Assembly (NCBI GenBank): GCA_019321725.1
Contig: CM033110.1
Coordinates: 14,253,278-14,317,277, forward strand
DNA: 64,000 nucleotides
Reading direction: 5' to 3'
DNA from: Paulownia fortunei
Lineage: Eukaryota; Streptophyta; Magnoliopsida; Lamiales; Paulowniaceae
How positions within the stretch are numbered: the stretch's first letter is position 1; the number at the start of each line of letters is the position of its first letter. Under the pieces are notes generated by a model. The model was not told the origin of the DNA. It was given only the letters and a program-made list of their open reading frames with translations, and ran no database searches. Shown here one piece after another: positions 1-11,599 of this stretch. The position numbers were made by a program, and so were the translations under genes.

Positions 1-600
1 ACTTATCTAAAAAGTGTTAAATCCAAATACCTAGAATGTGACCTAAACACAAAGGCCCAATCACCAAGTCTAATTTAAGCCCATTAGATTCTTTGTTGGA
101 ACTAATGTGTTGCATATAAAGAAGTCTCAAGTTAGAAGAAACTACATAGTGCCACTAGTGATTCAAGATTGAGTAGAGTCAACTCATATATATTTTTCTT
201 AAGAAGAATATGAAGGTTTTTGGGAGAAGAATACATCATGATCTAAAGGAGATCAGAGTTAAAGAGAGTCTAGAGGATCTCATAAGAACGTCTAATTAAT
301 GGAACACAAAGAATGACATCAATTCGAGATGTACTCTTTAAATTGTTTTAAATCCATATATTTTATTTTGTAAATTGACACTAGTGATTTATTCTTTCTC
401 TGAATGTGGCATCGTGAAATAAAATACTTTTGTATTCGAACCATGTTAAAAATTTACGTCAATTTTATATTTCTGCTTTGTGATTTTTTTTTTTTTTGCT
501 GCGTGTGTGTGGCCTTGTAGAATAGGATACTTTTGTATTGAAACTCAATTTAAAATCTGCATGTCAATTTTATATTTCCGCTGCGTTTTTTTAAACAACA
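1..600 (+). mobile_element. 3' part of an LTR, probably a Copia-type solo or truncated LTR
   Basis: The stretch has LTR-like architecture: a TATA-like element (ATATAAAG near 115-122), then a transcribed-looking region, and an end at 599-600 in CA after a T-rich segment with TTTCCGCTGCG, a wording common near the ends of plant Copia LTRs. Two related segments of about 100 bp (about 415-480 and 515-590) share a run on ACTTTTGTATT and TCAATTTTATATTTC, which indicates an internal duplication. No primer-binding site follows position 600, so this is a solo or truncated LTR. The left end lies outside the window. The lineage is an inference from general appearance only. Confidence 0.35.
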
Positions 601-1980
601 CTAAATGATCAAATTGATGTTACAACAATATAAACAACACTAAAAAATTAAGTTGAACATTGTTAAAATTGAGCAACATATTCTATTATTATCTCATGCG
701 AAATTCTATATAACCATATTAAGTTTGCATATCATTTTTCATGTAGGATACTTTCCCGAACTAAATAGCCACATTGAATAAGAATATTTGAAGATTGGAA
801 TTAATTGATAAGATTATTTACTCAATTCTTCTATGTGAAGATAATTGATAAGAATATTTCTTGTATTTCATGTTGATTCTAGTATTTGAAGATAATTGAT
901 AAAAATATTTACTCAATTCCTGGAATTAATGAAAAAAAAATTCATGATGCATCTTGGAGATCTGATTATCTTTATCAGCTTGACTGTGAAATTTTGGGGC
1001 TCTTGATAAAAAAAAATTTAATATATAATTTTGATATTTTGTACCATTGAATTGAGAATTGGAGATTTGGAGCTGCCACCAAGATTTTGAAAGATGTGAA
1101 TGCATCTGGCTCCTTATCGCCTGGCCTTCGGCTGCTTCCGCAAGTTGGGACTTGATCGGTTCATAAACAGAAATCAGATGTTTCAAGCATCCGTTCACAT
1201 ACAAAAACCAGATATTTTGTACCTTAAAAATGTGAAGTCCATCAGAGATTCGATCTTCCACTAAGATTTTGAAAATTGCACATGGTATTCATGGAATTTG
1301 AGGGACTCGCTGCTTCAGCCCGCGATGATAATGCCATAGCATTTTCGTTCTGAGACGTGACAAAAAGGGTCATTGAAAAAAGAACAAAATGATGAAAATA
1401 CAAAGAATATCAACGATTACGACTGGTGGTTATAATTGGATAAAGTAGAACAAGATGTACCTGTTTGAAACAGAAAAACACCCACCGAAAACTACTCATT
1501 TTTTACTAGTTTATGCCCTGCACGGAAGCAGGGCAAGTCTGCAACAGTTATACATTATACCAGGAGAAAAAGTCCATTGTACTAGACCATCCAAAGATAA
1601 TCCAACTGGAAACAAGATTTTGAGCTCTTTTGCAGGTTCTCGTCTCAACTGATCTTTCACATCAATAAATAGCAACCAAATTATTCACAACTCGTGAGGC
1701 ATCATCATTCACTTATCTTAATAGAACCAATAATTTAATCACAATGCACCCAAACAAAGCATCGGAAACAGAGTTACATATGTCAGCAGCTAGTTTTAAG
1801 CAAACAAAACTCAGACTAAATTAACCCAAAACTTGATGTTAATCAAATGCTCTAAGGCATTCCTACAAAAATTCAACATTGGAAAAAAACAAAACAGGTA
1901 TATGAATTTCATTTCATAAGAGCACTTTTGGGGGGGTACATAAAAAGAAAAAAGTTCCGGAGATCTTCAGCAAATCGCAA
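601..1980. other. Intergenic DNA downstream of RPSA; one weak exon-like frame
   Basis: No gene is recognised. The minus strand has an uninterrupted 111-codon frame at 926-1261 whose middle part (about 1080-1255) is less AT-rich than its surroundings and reads like ordinary protein, but it matches no family I know and no splice partners were found. The segment next to RPSA (about 1700-1980) probably holds that gene's 3' UTR. Confidence 0.3.
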
Positions 1981-4349
1981 TTATTCCCAGCCACTAGGAG
2001 CAACTGCAGGCACTGCATCAACAGCAGCAGGAGCAGCCATTGGTGGGGCAGCGGCTGTGTCCCATCCATCAGCAGCAACACCTGCAATTTGTCACATATG
2101 AGTTGACATATTAAGAATATCTGAAAGAATGATTTACAGAAACAGGAGAACATCCTCACTGAGAGCAGACTTGAATCAGAAGAAATAGCTTAAGCATGCA
2201 GTTGTTAGTATAAGCATGCAATAGTTCATCAGCACAACCAAACACACACAGTGGCAGTGGTTTCTACACACCACTATCAAACAACAAAAACACTAGTTCA
2301 GCAAAGTTTCTATTCATACTAAAAAAGGTTCAATTGGACTCCACAAATTCAAAAATAGATCTCTGTAACCCACTTCAGATAGAACAATTTAGCCGATCAA
2401 TACCAAATGGGTCGAATCATAACAAGGAATGGATATGGGCAGACTACAGAATATATCATAATAGCGAATGGGAATTTACAAACTACAACCCACCAATCAC
2501 ATTAAAGAAACATATACTAACCCGCATCTGCAGTCCAACCACTTGCAACTGGTGGAGTTGCACCAGCCATGTCAGGAGTCCATTGGGCATCTGGGATTTG
2601 GCCACTAGACCAATCAGCACCAATTGCAGCAGCAGTACCAGAATAATCAGCATAATCTGGGAGAGCTGGAACTTCCTCTTCTTGTTGTTCCTTAGACTCC
2701 TCAGGCTCCCTATAGAAAAATAGATCGACCTGCCAAAGAGAAATAAAAAAATAGAAATGAGAGATCACAGCAAACTACAAGTTAAATCTGATTGGGAAAT
2801 AATAATTCTTATGACAACACAACACTTCTGTATAAGTAGAACCTTATCACAACAGGAAAGTATTATAAGAAACTAAATTCTTAAGAACTTTTACCATGAC
2901 ATCCCATTTGTGTCCAGGTGCAATGACACCACGCATCTGCAGCACCATCCGGGCCAAGAGCCAGAACAGGCAGCCAATGCTGTGCTTCCCCTTGTTATTG
3001 GCTGGAATACCAATATCAACATAGCGCATTGGGGAATCAGTGTCACAGAAGGCAATGGTGGGGATGTTAGACAGAGCAGCTTCTTTAATTGGCTGCACAC
3101 ATAGTTCACCATCAGAATCATGATAAAAGTCGATGTGACACATCAATCAATAATTCAGCGATCCAAATTGCAACATACTAACAACAAAGTACAAAAAGTG
3201 ATGACCTGGTGATCAGTTCTTGGATCAGTAAGAATGAGAAGCCTTGGCTCACTAAAAGAAGTCTGAAGCTGGTTGGTGAATGTTCCAGGGGTGTGACGTC
3301 CAGCAATTGCATGAGCACCAGTATATTGTGCAAACTTCAAGACAGCTCTCTGACCATAGGGTCTGGCAGACTGAACAATGATGTCTTGAGGATTCTCTAT
3401 AGCAACAATAACCCTGGCAGCCATCTGAAGCTTTTCCCATGTTTTCCCAAGGTTGATGATGTAAATTCCTGAATTATTAAACAGAAAAGAAAATTTACAA
3501 CCAAAGAGCTGAGGAACAAATAAAAATGTATACTGACAAAAACCCAAAAAACCCCACCAATGTCAAAACTTGGAGAAGTCCTTACACAGCAATATTGTAA
3601 ATAAATTAAAAAAATCAGCACTTTATTATCATGCTGCCTATAAGCCAGATCAATTAAGGACATGACATTAAAGGGAAACCAACTATGCAATCGAATTAGG
3701 AAGCATTTGTCAACATATTAGCTGGTAATCACCAAATTTACCTCCTATTTTAAACTAACCAGAATGAAATAAGATGCCAAATTTCCCAGAGAAAACAACA
3801 TAATCCAACGCCAATTGAGGGTGCCTAGCCCCATAAAATGAAACAGCAAGCTGAATGTACTAAAATACTCAAAACAAGTTAACAAATCCCCAGAGCAAAT
3901 AATTTCATCAAACACTGCAATACGCAATGAATACACAAACCTATGGTCGTCATCCATCTAAATCCCCACAGCTAGTACACACCAGTGACGTAGTATTAAA
4001 ATAAAACACACACACACAAACAAACAAAAGTAAGCAAAAATTACCAAAACCAAAATGATAGCAGGATCAGTTTTCACATCGCTACAACAATAAACAAACA
4101 AGCACTACAACAAAAACCTGTTCTCAGCACTAAACATCAAAACAGCACCATTCAACCGTACAAATACACTAAAACACAGATTAAACGGGTGGAGGCGTTA
4201 GAGTAGGTATACATACCATCATTGCGGCGCTTGAAGACGTAGCGCTCCATCTGAAAATTGCAGTTTTTGGTGCCGAGGTGCACTTCGGCCGCCAGCATCA
4301 TCTGTATGTCCTTCTCCTTTGTCGACAATGACCTTTGAGCAGTCGCCAT
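1981..4349 (-). CDS. RPSA: 40S ribosomal protein SA (RPSA / p40, uS2 family), five exons
   Basis: Component of the small cytosolic ribosomal subunit (uS2), needed for late 40S maturation. Coding exons on the minus strand: 4349-4217, 3468-3206, 3092-2895, 2729-2522 and 2081-1981; all four introns are GT-AG (748, 113, 165 and 440 nt) and the phases join exactly, giving 903 nt, or 300 residues, close to plant RPSA (about 300). The start is the ATG at 4349 ([20 protein letters not shown]). The S2 fold is clear: LTDPRTDHQ ends exon 2, and exon 3 holds the [12 protein letters not shown] and [20 protein letters not shown] motifs. [17 protein letters not shown] crosses the exon 3/4 junction. The C-terminus is the usual acidic, Trp-containing tail (DWSS, QWTPD, GWTADAG, ending SGWE), which is more variable between species. 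No break or missing key residue was seen. The gene stands alone; the next feature downstream on its strand is non-coding. Confidence 0.97.
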
Positions 4350-4467
4350 TTTCTTTTGCTTTATCTGTTTTTTGCTTTCTGGCTTAGGATTTCGATTTCT
4401 CCCCTTAAGTGCGTGCTCTGCTGCGTGAAAATGTTCGGGCAGAGTGAACTCATAGCATCTTATACAA

Positions 4468-4597
4468 AAACCCTAATCGATGAATGGGTGGAGGAGATTT
4501 AACTAGGGTTAATTAAGACTGTTGGATCTTACTAGATCCAACGATTCTGATTTTTCTGATACGTAATGTTACGGTTCTGATGCCCAATTCAAGCCCA
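4468..4597 (-). promoter_or_regulatory. RPSA promoter elements: telo-boxes and site II motif
   Basis: Upstream of the RPSA start codon there is AAACCCTAA at 4468-4476 and TAGGGTT (AACCCTA on the other strand) at 4504-4510. Further out, AAGCCCA at 4591-4597 (TGGGCTT on the minus strand) and GCCCA at 4582-4586 resemble site II (TGGGCY). Telo-box plus site II is the known promoter combination of plant ribosomal protein genes, linked to TCP factors and growth-dependent expression. Motif presence is seen directly; function is inferred from the family. Confidence 0.6.
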
Positions 4598-4639
4598 TTT
4601 GTATTTTAATGGGTGGACCCAGCTGTAGGTCTAATACCC

Positions 4640-5159
4640 ATTTATTAGCTCTGGGTGGAGGTATTGCAATGTATTTGTGAGCTTGGGCTTATCTTTCGCT
4701 TTGACAGGGCTATAGCCCAATCTTGCCAATCCATCTATGACACATTTTCAAACCAAAATTTAAAGAAACGAAAAATGAAAAGGAAAAAGATTTTACGACA
4801 CAAGAACATGTATCACATAAGGCCCATTTACTTTTATGGGTGGGATATAAACTCGAAAATGAAAATGACTGAAAAATAATATAATAAATTATTAGATATG
4901 TATTGTATTATTAATTAATATTGTATAGAATTAGATTTGACTGTGAGAAGGATATTTTAATTACAAAAGTTTATCACACGAGTACTTGGTGGAATTTTTA
5001 GTGGGGTAATTGTAAAAAGATGAAAAGGCCCTTAACTAAATTTGAGTTGGGTTTTCAACAGCACAAGGCTCTGAACTAAATTTTAACATGTAATTTTTTT
5101 TGTAATTTCAGCAAAACCTAAGATTATGAAATTTTCCCTAAATTATACGAAGAGAAGAG
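4640..5159. other. Intergenic, AT-rich, nothing recognised
   Basis: A 74-codon open frame at 4655-4879 has lysine/asparagine-rich low-complexity sequence and no family resemblance; it is treated as chance. No RNA gene or repeat structure was recognised. Confidence 0.4.
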
Positions 5160-5360
5160 TTATATAGTGATATTGTTAAACTGTTGGACGAGATCCATGG
5201 CAAACCCTTCATCGCAAGCGTAATGAGAAGAAGAAAGCAGTTTCATCGTGTAGACCATATAAGTGGTTGAGACAAACAAAATCAACCACACTATCAGCTT
5301 TGGAAAGGCTTTACTCTGTCAAGCCGCCACTGCAGTAGGCAACCCAGATGGGCATCTCAT
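5160..5360 (-). pseudogene. Stranded fragment resembling a type II membrane protein N-terminus
   Basis: Reading the minus strand from the ATG at 5360 gives a frame with one internal stop (after 13 codons) and a final stop at 5160. After the internal stop it contains a basic residue, a hydrophobic stretch (LIVWLILFVSTTYMVY, about 16 residues) and then a short Ser/His/Cys-containing stem. That is the layout of a Golgi type II glycosyltransferase signal anchor. No catalytic domain follows in any frame. It may be a stranded first exon or a chance frame; no family is assigned. Confidence 0.28.
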
Positions 5361-5724
5361 CGAATTCGTGATGAATTTTTTCGAATTATTTTGAGCCACT
5401 TTCATTGTTCTTCACTACTTTACCAAAACGAAAGAAATCCCAGATCCAAAAGAATAAATACTTTCCAACTCACAACAAGGAAAACTGAATCTTTACACTC
5501 TATAAAAGTACAAAATCTATCTATGATTTCATTGGCATAATGGTTTTTTTTTTTTTTTTTTTAAATGGGGTTTTGTTTCTTTTGCTTTGGATGGTTTTTT
5601 AAGGGTGGTTGAGGAAAAAAAATTACAAATCTAAGGAAAACAGAAAAGGGTTTGGATTTATCAAAGAAAAATAAAGTTGAGATAAAGGAAAACTAGTGTA
5701 GAAGAAGAAGATCCCTTATGAATA

Positions 5725-7460
5725 TGATAAGTACATATTTTAATATATATATATATATATTTAATATTATAATTTTATTAATTTTATGTATTAGAGAATC
5801 AATAAATAAAAAAAAAGATAAAAAAAAATCAAAATAAAATAAAAATAACAATGCATTTTGTGAGCAAGTTGATAGATAATATTTTATTAGATAAATAAAC
5901 ATCATAATTAGAAGAAAATTGTCATTTTTGCGTAAATCCATCATGTGTAAATCAAAATACATACAAAAAATTACTTGAATTTTACAAATAATTGTTGGAT
6001 TTGTATTAAATTCAAAATAAACATATTTTTAGATTTGTACAGTTTTCATATTTTGGGCATAACTCCAAACTCGAAAGTCATATGAACCTAAGTCTTACTT
6101 CATGTGAAAGTTAAGAAATAGAACTACAACTTTATTATTGGAAGTTCAATCCAATTCAACATTGATTATAGTAAAAATTTGTTCAAGTGTGTGCATTGAA
6201 AATGATCTATCTATGTCGACACATTTTCTTAAATCAAATATAATTTTCTCCCTAATGGTTGGAATTAGGTGATTCAAGTTGAAAAATGAAGGAATTAGGT
6301 GATTTAAAATGAAAAATAAAGCTAATAGACAAATATACAAATTTTATATTGATCACTTTTCCAAATTCAACTGATTGCATAGAGAAAAATGTGTGACAAA
6401 ATTCGGATCTAAAAAGGATATGTGATTTGAAGTTAATTTGGAGTTAATTTAGATATGTCAATTTAGGTACTCTTCTGCTATAAATATGGGATATTGAGTG
6501 GTATTCAAAACATACAAAAACCCTTAAAAAAAGAAAAAAAAAATTATTATTGTCTTTCTTTAGGTTAAGTTTTCTAGTAGTAATGTAAGTTTTTTAATAT
6601 TATTATAAATATATTCTCTAATTTCTCTTTTATTTTTAATTTTTTTTACTTTTATTATGCCTTTTTAAATTTGATTTAGTTGATGAAAAATGGTGAACCT
6701 CTTGATGGAGGAAGAGTAACGATTATAAAGGTGAATAATGTTCAAGTGTGCTATATTATTAATTTTTTATTAAAACCTTTTTTATTTTGTGATGATTCTT
6801 GATTTATATATCACCAATGGTACAACAAATATTTGAGTTCATTTACCTTTTTGTACAGTTCTACTCCACCGACTACTAACGTGAAATATTGATTTATTGT
6901 AGATAAAATTGTGCATAAATACTTAATCTCATAAATAAGTGTTGATGTTAAAATTTAACTTGTTTAGTGAAGATTCTTGATTTATGTATCACCAATACAC
7001 AACAAATACTTAAGTTCATTTAACTTATTATACACGATTCTACTCCACCGACTGTTAACGTAAAATCTTGATTTGTTGTAGACAAACGTGTGTCTAAATA
7101 CTTAATCCATAAACAAGTATTGGTGTTAATAGATAATTTGTAAATAGTAAGATAATATCATTTAATAACATCTTCTTATTAGAACCTTCATTATGTATGA
7201 ATTCCAATAGTGGCATTTAAAAGAGGTAAAAAGAATAAGTTATTGTTCATCTATCCAAAACTCAAGAGCAAATTTCTAATTTTCAGTACTTTTATTACTT
7301 TGATTTCTTAGTTGTAGTATAATTTTTTCTTTGTAATCTAAACCACATTTAGTCCATCTTTAAAGAAATATAAATCCAAAAAATTTCAAACAACTTTCCT
7401 GTGAATTAACCTGGGACTCCCGAAAAAATTGTTACATGACACAACCTTAAAGTTGTAGTA
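5725..7460 (+). repeat. 5' LTR of the Athila-like element
   Basis: Begins TGATAAGTAC and aligns along its length with 15901-17895. A TATA box, TATAAATA, lies at 6479-6486 and is matched in the other LTR at 16677-16684. It is about 260 bp shorter than the 3' LTR, partly because it has two rather than three copies of a tandem unit of about 175 bp. Substitutions and small indels are frequent, so the insertion is old. Confidence 0.88.
6790..7140 (+). repeat. Two tandem units of about 175 bp in the 5' LTR
   Basis: Each unit starts near GATTCTTGATTTAT and includes a TATCACCAAT block, a TTCTACTCCACCGACT block and TGCATAAATACTTAAT or a close variant. Units run about 6790-6970 and 6971-7140, just before the end of the LTR. 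Confidence 0.8.
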
Positions 7461-7466
7461 AGTTTT

Positions 7467-7484
7467 TGGCGCCGTTGTCGGGGA
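7467..7484 (+). promoter_or_regulatory. Primer-binding site, tRNA-Asp type
   Basis: TGGCGCCGTTGTCGGGGA lies 6 nt after the 5' LTR. It differs at one base from the tRNA-Asp-complementary site typical of Athila-like elements. It would prime minus-strand cDNA synthesis. Confidence 0.85.
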
Positions 7485-7643
7485 AGGCAAGGTAAGTATT
7501 CAAGTTTGTAAATAATATGTAATTATATGTTCATATGGTATTGTAGTTATAGTTCTCGTTGTTTAGTTGAAAATAATTCTGAAACTTTATTTAAAAATTT
7601 ATTTAAGTGACTCCACACACTTCCACTATGATTAAAAATAAAA

Positions 7644-9250
7644 ATGTATAGGATGAAAATGAGAATCATTATGTGCATACCATGCATTATTACTTGCAAC
7701 CTTCTCGAGATTCTTCTTTTTCTTGTTTCATTTTTCCTCTCAATGCATAATAACTTTCGATTCAAGCCAACTATGATTTCTTTACTTCCTAATTTCTATG
7801 GTTTAGACTCTAAAAATCCTTACTTACATTTGAAAGAATTTGATGAAGCATGTATGACTTTTAAAGATCAAACTTGTATAAATAAGATTGCTAAACTCAA
7901 ATTATTTCCTTTTTCTTTTAAAGATAAAGCAAAAACTTCTTTCTCTTTAAAACCTATGTTAGTTAGCACTTGGCAAGAAATGCAAGTTGAATTTTTGAAA
8001 AAGTTCTTTTCAACTCATAAAAATAATGCTTTAAAAAGACAAATCAAATTTTTTTTTCAAAATTTTAATGAAGCTTTCTTTTAATGTTGAGAAAGATTTA
8101 TAGAGATGTTGAATTCATGCTCACATTATGGTTTTAAAAAATAACGCTTAATTAGTTTCTTTTATGAAAGGTTTAACTCCTGAAATAAAACAATTGTTGA
8201 AACAATGTGGAATGGTGAGTTCTTGATAAAGAATCTGATGAAACCCTAGACTATCTAGATCATTTAGTAGAAAACTCTCAATCATGATCTAGTGTTAATT
8301 ATTCCGAACATTCTACTCGATCTATTCTTGCTAATAGTAATAAAGAAAAATATTACTTTATTCAAGAAAATGATCTAAATATTAGGATTGTTAGTATAAC
8401 AAGAAAAGTTAAGACCATAGAATTTAGAAGTTTGTAACATTTGTGAACTTATCGAACACTCCACCAATGAATGCTCAAATATTTCAGTATAAGCAAATAT
8501 CATCAACATATTCAAAAATATTTTCATTCTCTATATTTTTAAACTTATAATCCACAATAGAGAAATTATCCCAATTTTAGTTGGTGAGATGAGAATCATG
8601 TCCAACCACTACATTCACAAAAATCACTATTCTTTCCTTCTTATTCAGCTCCATATACAAAATCCCATGAGTAGACTTTGCAAGAATTTATACATGGACA
8701 AACAAACATTAATAACCAAACTTCAAAAGCCATCAATGAAATCAAAAGCGTACTTCCAACACTAACAACTTATTTACGTACTCATAAAAAAGATAAATTT
8801 TATGCTTAATCTCAACATTCCACTTAGTGTCATGTTTCTTTTTTTTAGGTAAAAATTCAATCAAGTAAGCTAATTTGGTTACAACTCTTCGTAATAGAAA
8901 AGTTGTTGACAAGATTATTTATCCCAAGGAGAAAATTTCTAATCCATCTTCAGAAATGAAGTGTGGAAATGGTCTTGACGATTAAAGTAAGTTTAAAGAA
9001 AGTAAGTTTGAAAACGATAAAAAAGAAAAATACTCACCTTAACTCATTTTCCTCAAAGATTACAACCGAATCAAAAGTTGAACTCAAATGCTGAAATTTT
9101 TAAAATTTTTAAACAAGTCAAGATTAATATTCTATTGTTAGATGCAATCAAGCAAGTTTTACCTTATGCTAAATTTTTGATAAATTTGTGTACAATCAAA
9201 AGAAAACATCATATATAAAAGAAGATATTTTTAACTAAAAGTATTAGTTT
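7644..9250 (+). pseudogene. gag remnant of the Athila-like element
   Basis: An open stretch to 8084 contains the retrotransposon gag core (HLKEFDEACMTFKDQ, then LKLFPFSFKDKAK and a WQEMQVEFLKKFF block). Similarity continues through stops and frame changes to about 8300. A complete CCHC zinc knuckle (C-x2-C-x4-H-x4-C) remains at 8433-8474 in decayed surroundings, followed by a PNFSW motif near 8570-8585, both usual in Athila-like gag. Further gag linker similarity (LLDAIKQVLPYAKFL) follows near 9135-9180 and leads into protease. Multiple in-frame stops make this a pseudogene. Confidence 0.8.
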
Positions 9251-9905
9251 AATCATTCAACGATTAATTCTACCCAAGTACAAGAATCCAGGTTGTCCAA
9301 CCATTTTATGTACTATAGAAAACACTATAATAGAGTGTGCTTTGCTTGATTTTGGTACTAGTATAAATCTTCTATCTTTCTCAATTTATGAATAATTAGG
9401 TTTGAGAGAAATTAAAACAACTTCTATTGTACTCCAACTAGCTGATCGTTTGATTAAAGTTTCAAAGAGAGTAGTAGAAGATGTGTTGGTATGAATTGAT
9501 AAGTTTTACTTTCTAGTGAATTTCATTATTTTGGACACAAAGCCTGTTACACATACACATACACAAATTTTTATTATTTTGGGTCATTCTTTTCTTGCAA
9601 CTTTAAATGCTCTAATTAATGGAATGAATGGTATTTTGAAGTTATCTTTTAGAAATATGGCTTTGGAAGTAAGTGTGGTTAATGTTTGTAAGCAATCTGT
9701 AGAAGATGTCGAAGTACAGGAAGTGGATTCAATTGAAGAACTTATTCTCGAATATTTTATTTTCACTAATTCATTTAATCCTCTAAAACTTATTTTAAAA
9801 GTGAAAGTATTTGTAAAAAGACATACTCTTATACTCTCTCTTAATTTTCACATGTACAAGAAAAATATTTTTAAAAGCCAAGGTTTGAAGAACTTTTATC
9901 ATTAA
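9251..9905 (+). pseudogene. Retroviral-type aspartic protease remnant
   Basis: The frame has the protease pattern of Athila-like elements: an active-site-like LLDFGTSINLL (about 9345-9375), the LQLADR block, VVEDVLV, then ILGHSFLATLNALIN. The active-site triad reads D-F-G rather than the D-L-G or D-T-G usual for the family. Stops interrupt it after SIYE and before IDKFYF. The open stretch 9516-9905 is the C-terminal part plus linker. Confidence 0.78.
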
Positions 9906-10039
9906 TAGTACAATCTGTTCCATTAAGTATTAAAGCTCCTATCATTTATTTGAAACATTTGCCATCTGACTTAAAATACTCTTTCTTGAGTGAGAATGAG
10001 ACTTTTCTAGTAACATTTTTTTCCAGACTTAATGCATCT

Positions 10040-11500
10040 TAAGAAGGTAAGTTGATCAAAACTCTAAAAATGCATAAGAATGCTTTAGGATGGACCATTG
10101 TTGATATTAAAGGTATTAATCTTTTAATTTGCACACATAATATCTATTTAGAGGAAAATGCTAAACCATTTAGAGAGATGTAACGAATGTTAAATCATAA
10201 TATGAAAAAAGTAGTGAGAAATGAAGTTATTAAACTCTTAAATAATGAAATCATTTATCATAGTTCTAACAATAAATGTGTGAATCCTACTCAAATGGTA
10301 CCTAAGAAATCTAGAGTTACTGTAGTTAAGAATTAAAATAATGAATTAATTCAAACTAGGACTATTCTTGATTGGCAAATGTGCAATAACTATAGGAAAC
10401 TCAACTCATTTATTAGAAAAAATCATTTTTCATTACCTTTCATGGATCAAATCTTAGAAAGAGTTGCGGGATATGAATTTTACTGCTTCTTAGATGAATA
10501 TATTGGGTATAATCAAATTGCAATTGCACTTGAAAAATAAGAAAAAACCACTTTTACATGTCAATTTGGTACTTTTGTATATCGAATTATACCTTTTGAA
10601 TTATATAATATACCACTTACATTCCAACGATGCATGCTTAGTATTTTTAGTGATATGGTTGAATGTTTTCTTGAAGTTTTCATGAATGATTTTTCTATTT
10701 TTGATAATTCAATTGATGATTGTTTGTCTAATTTAGAAAAAAAATTGATTAGGGGTGAAGAAAAGAACCTTGTACTTAAGAAATGTCATTTCATGGCAAC
10801 AACTGGTATTATTTTTGGACATATTATTTCTTCAAAAGGTATTGAAGTAGACAAATCTAAAATCGATTTAATTGTTAATTTGCCAATACCAAATTCTATA
10901 AAGGAGGTAAGATCATTTTAAAGATATGTTGGTTTTTATAGAAGAATTATCAAAGATTTTAGTATAATATCTAAATTTTTGTGTAATCTTCTAACAAAAG
11001 ACAGTATTTTTGAATGGACTGAAAATTGTAAAATTACTTTTGTTAAGTTTAAAAGCATGCTTACATCTACTCCAATCATGCAGCCTCTAGATTAGATTTT
11101 ACATTTTAAAATAATATGTGATGTCAATGACTATATTGTTGGAGGTGTCTCAAGATAAAGAAAAGATAAGAAATCATATATTATTTACTATGCAAATAAA
11201 ACTTTGAATTATGCTCAATTGAATTATTCAACAACAAAAAAAGAATTACTTGTTGTAGTTTTTGCATTTGGTAAATTTAAATCTTATCTTGTTGACTCAC
11301 CAGTTATTATTTTCACTGATCATGCAGTTTTGAAATATATTTTGTCAAAAAAAATGCCAAACCTAAACTGATTATATGGATTCTCTTACTCTAGGAATTC
11401 AATATTACGATTCGACATAAGAAAATAGTAGAGAATATGGTGGTTGATTATTTGTCAAGACTTATTTGTGAAGACTCATTTCAAACAACACCCGTTAATG
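10040..11500 (+). pseudogene. Reverse transcriptase and RNase H remnant
   Basis: Reverse transcriptase similarity starts near 10040 (ALGWTIVDIKGI) and runs through QMVPKKSRVTVVKN, LDWQMCNNYRKLN, a decayed palm motif and GIIFGHIISSKGIEVDKSKI. The family's catalytic Y/F-x-D-D reads FMND near 10678-10692, so one catalytic Asp is Asn. RNase H similarity (about 11080-11370) includes a decayed CDVNDYIVGGV start and FTDHAVLKYIL. Several stops (for example at 10336, 10537 and 10918) and frame changes break it. Confidence 0.82.
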
Positions 11501-11599
11501 ACACTTTCATTGATGAATAACTATTTAATCTATTTTACCTTGGTTTGCTAACATTGTTAATTTTTTTTGTGATAGGAAAGATGCCACCGCATTGAAATT

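Noticed and set aside
926..1261. 111-codon minus-strand frame as a gene
   Set aside because: No family resemblance, no splice or promoter context; kept only as a weak exon-like frame in the intergenic entry.
4655..4879. 74-codon frame near the RPSA promoter
   Set aside because: Low-complexity Lys-rich sequence overlapping promoter-like DNA.
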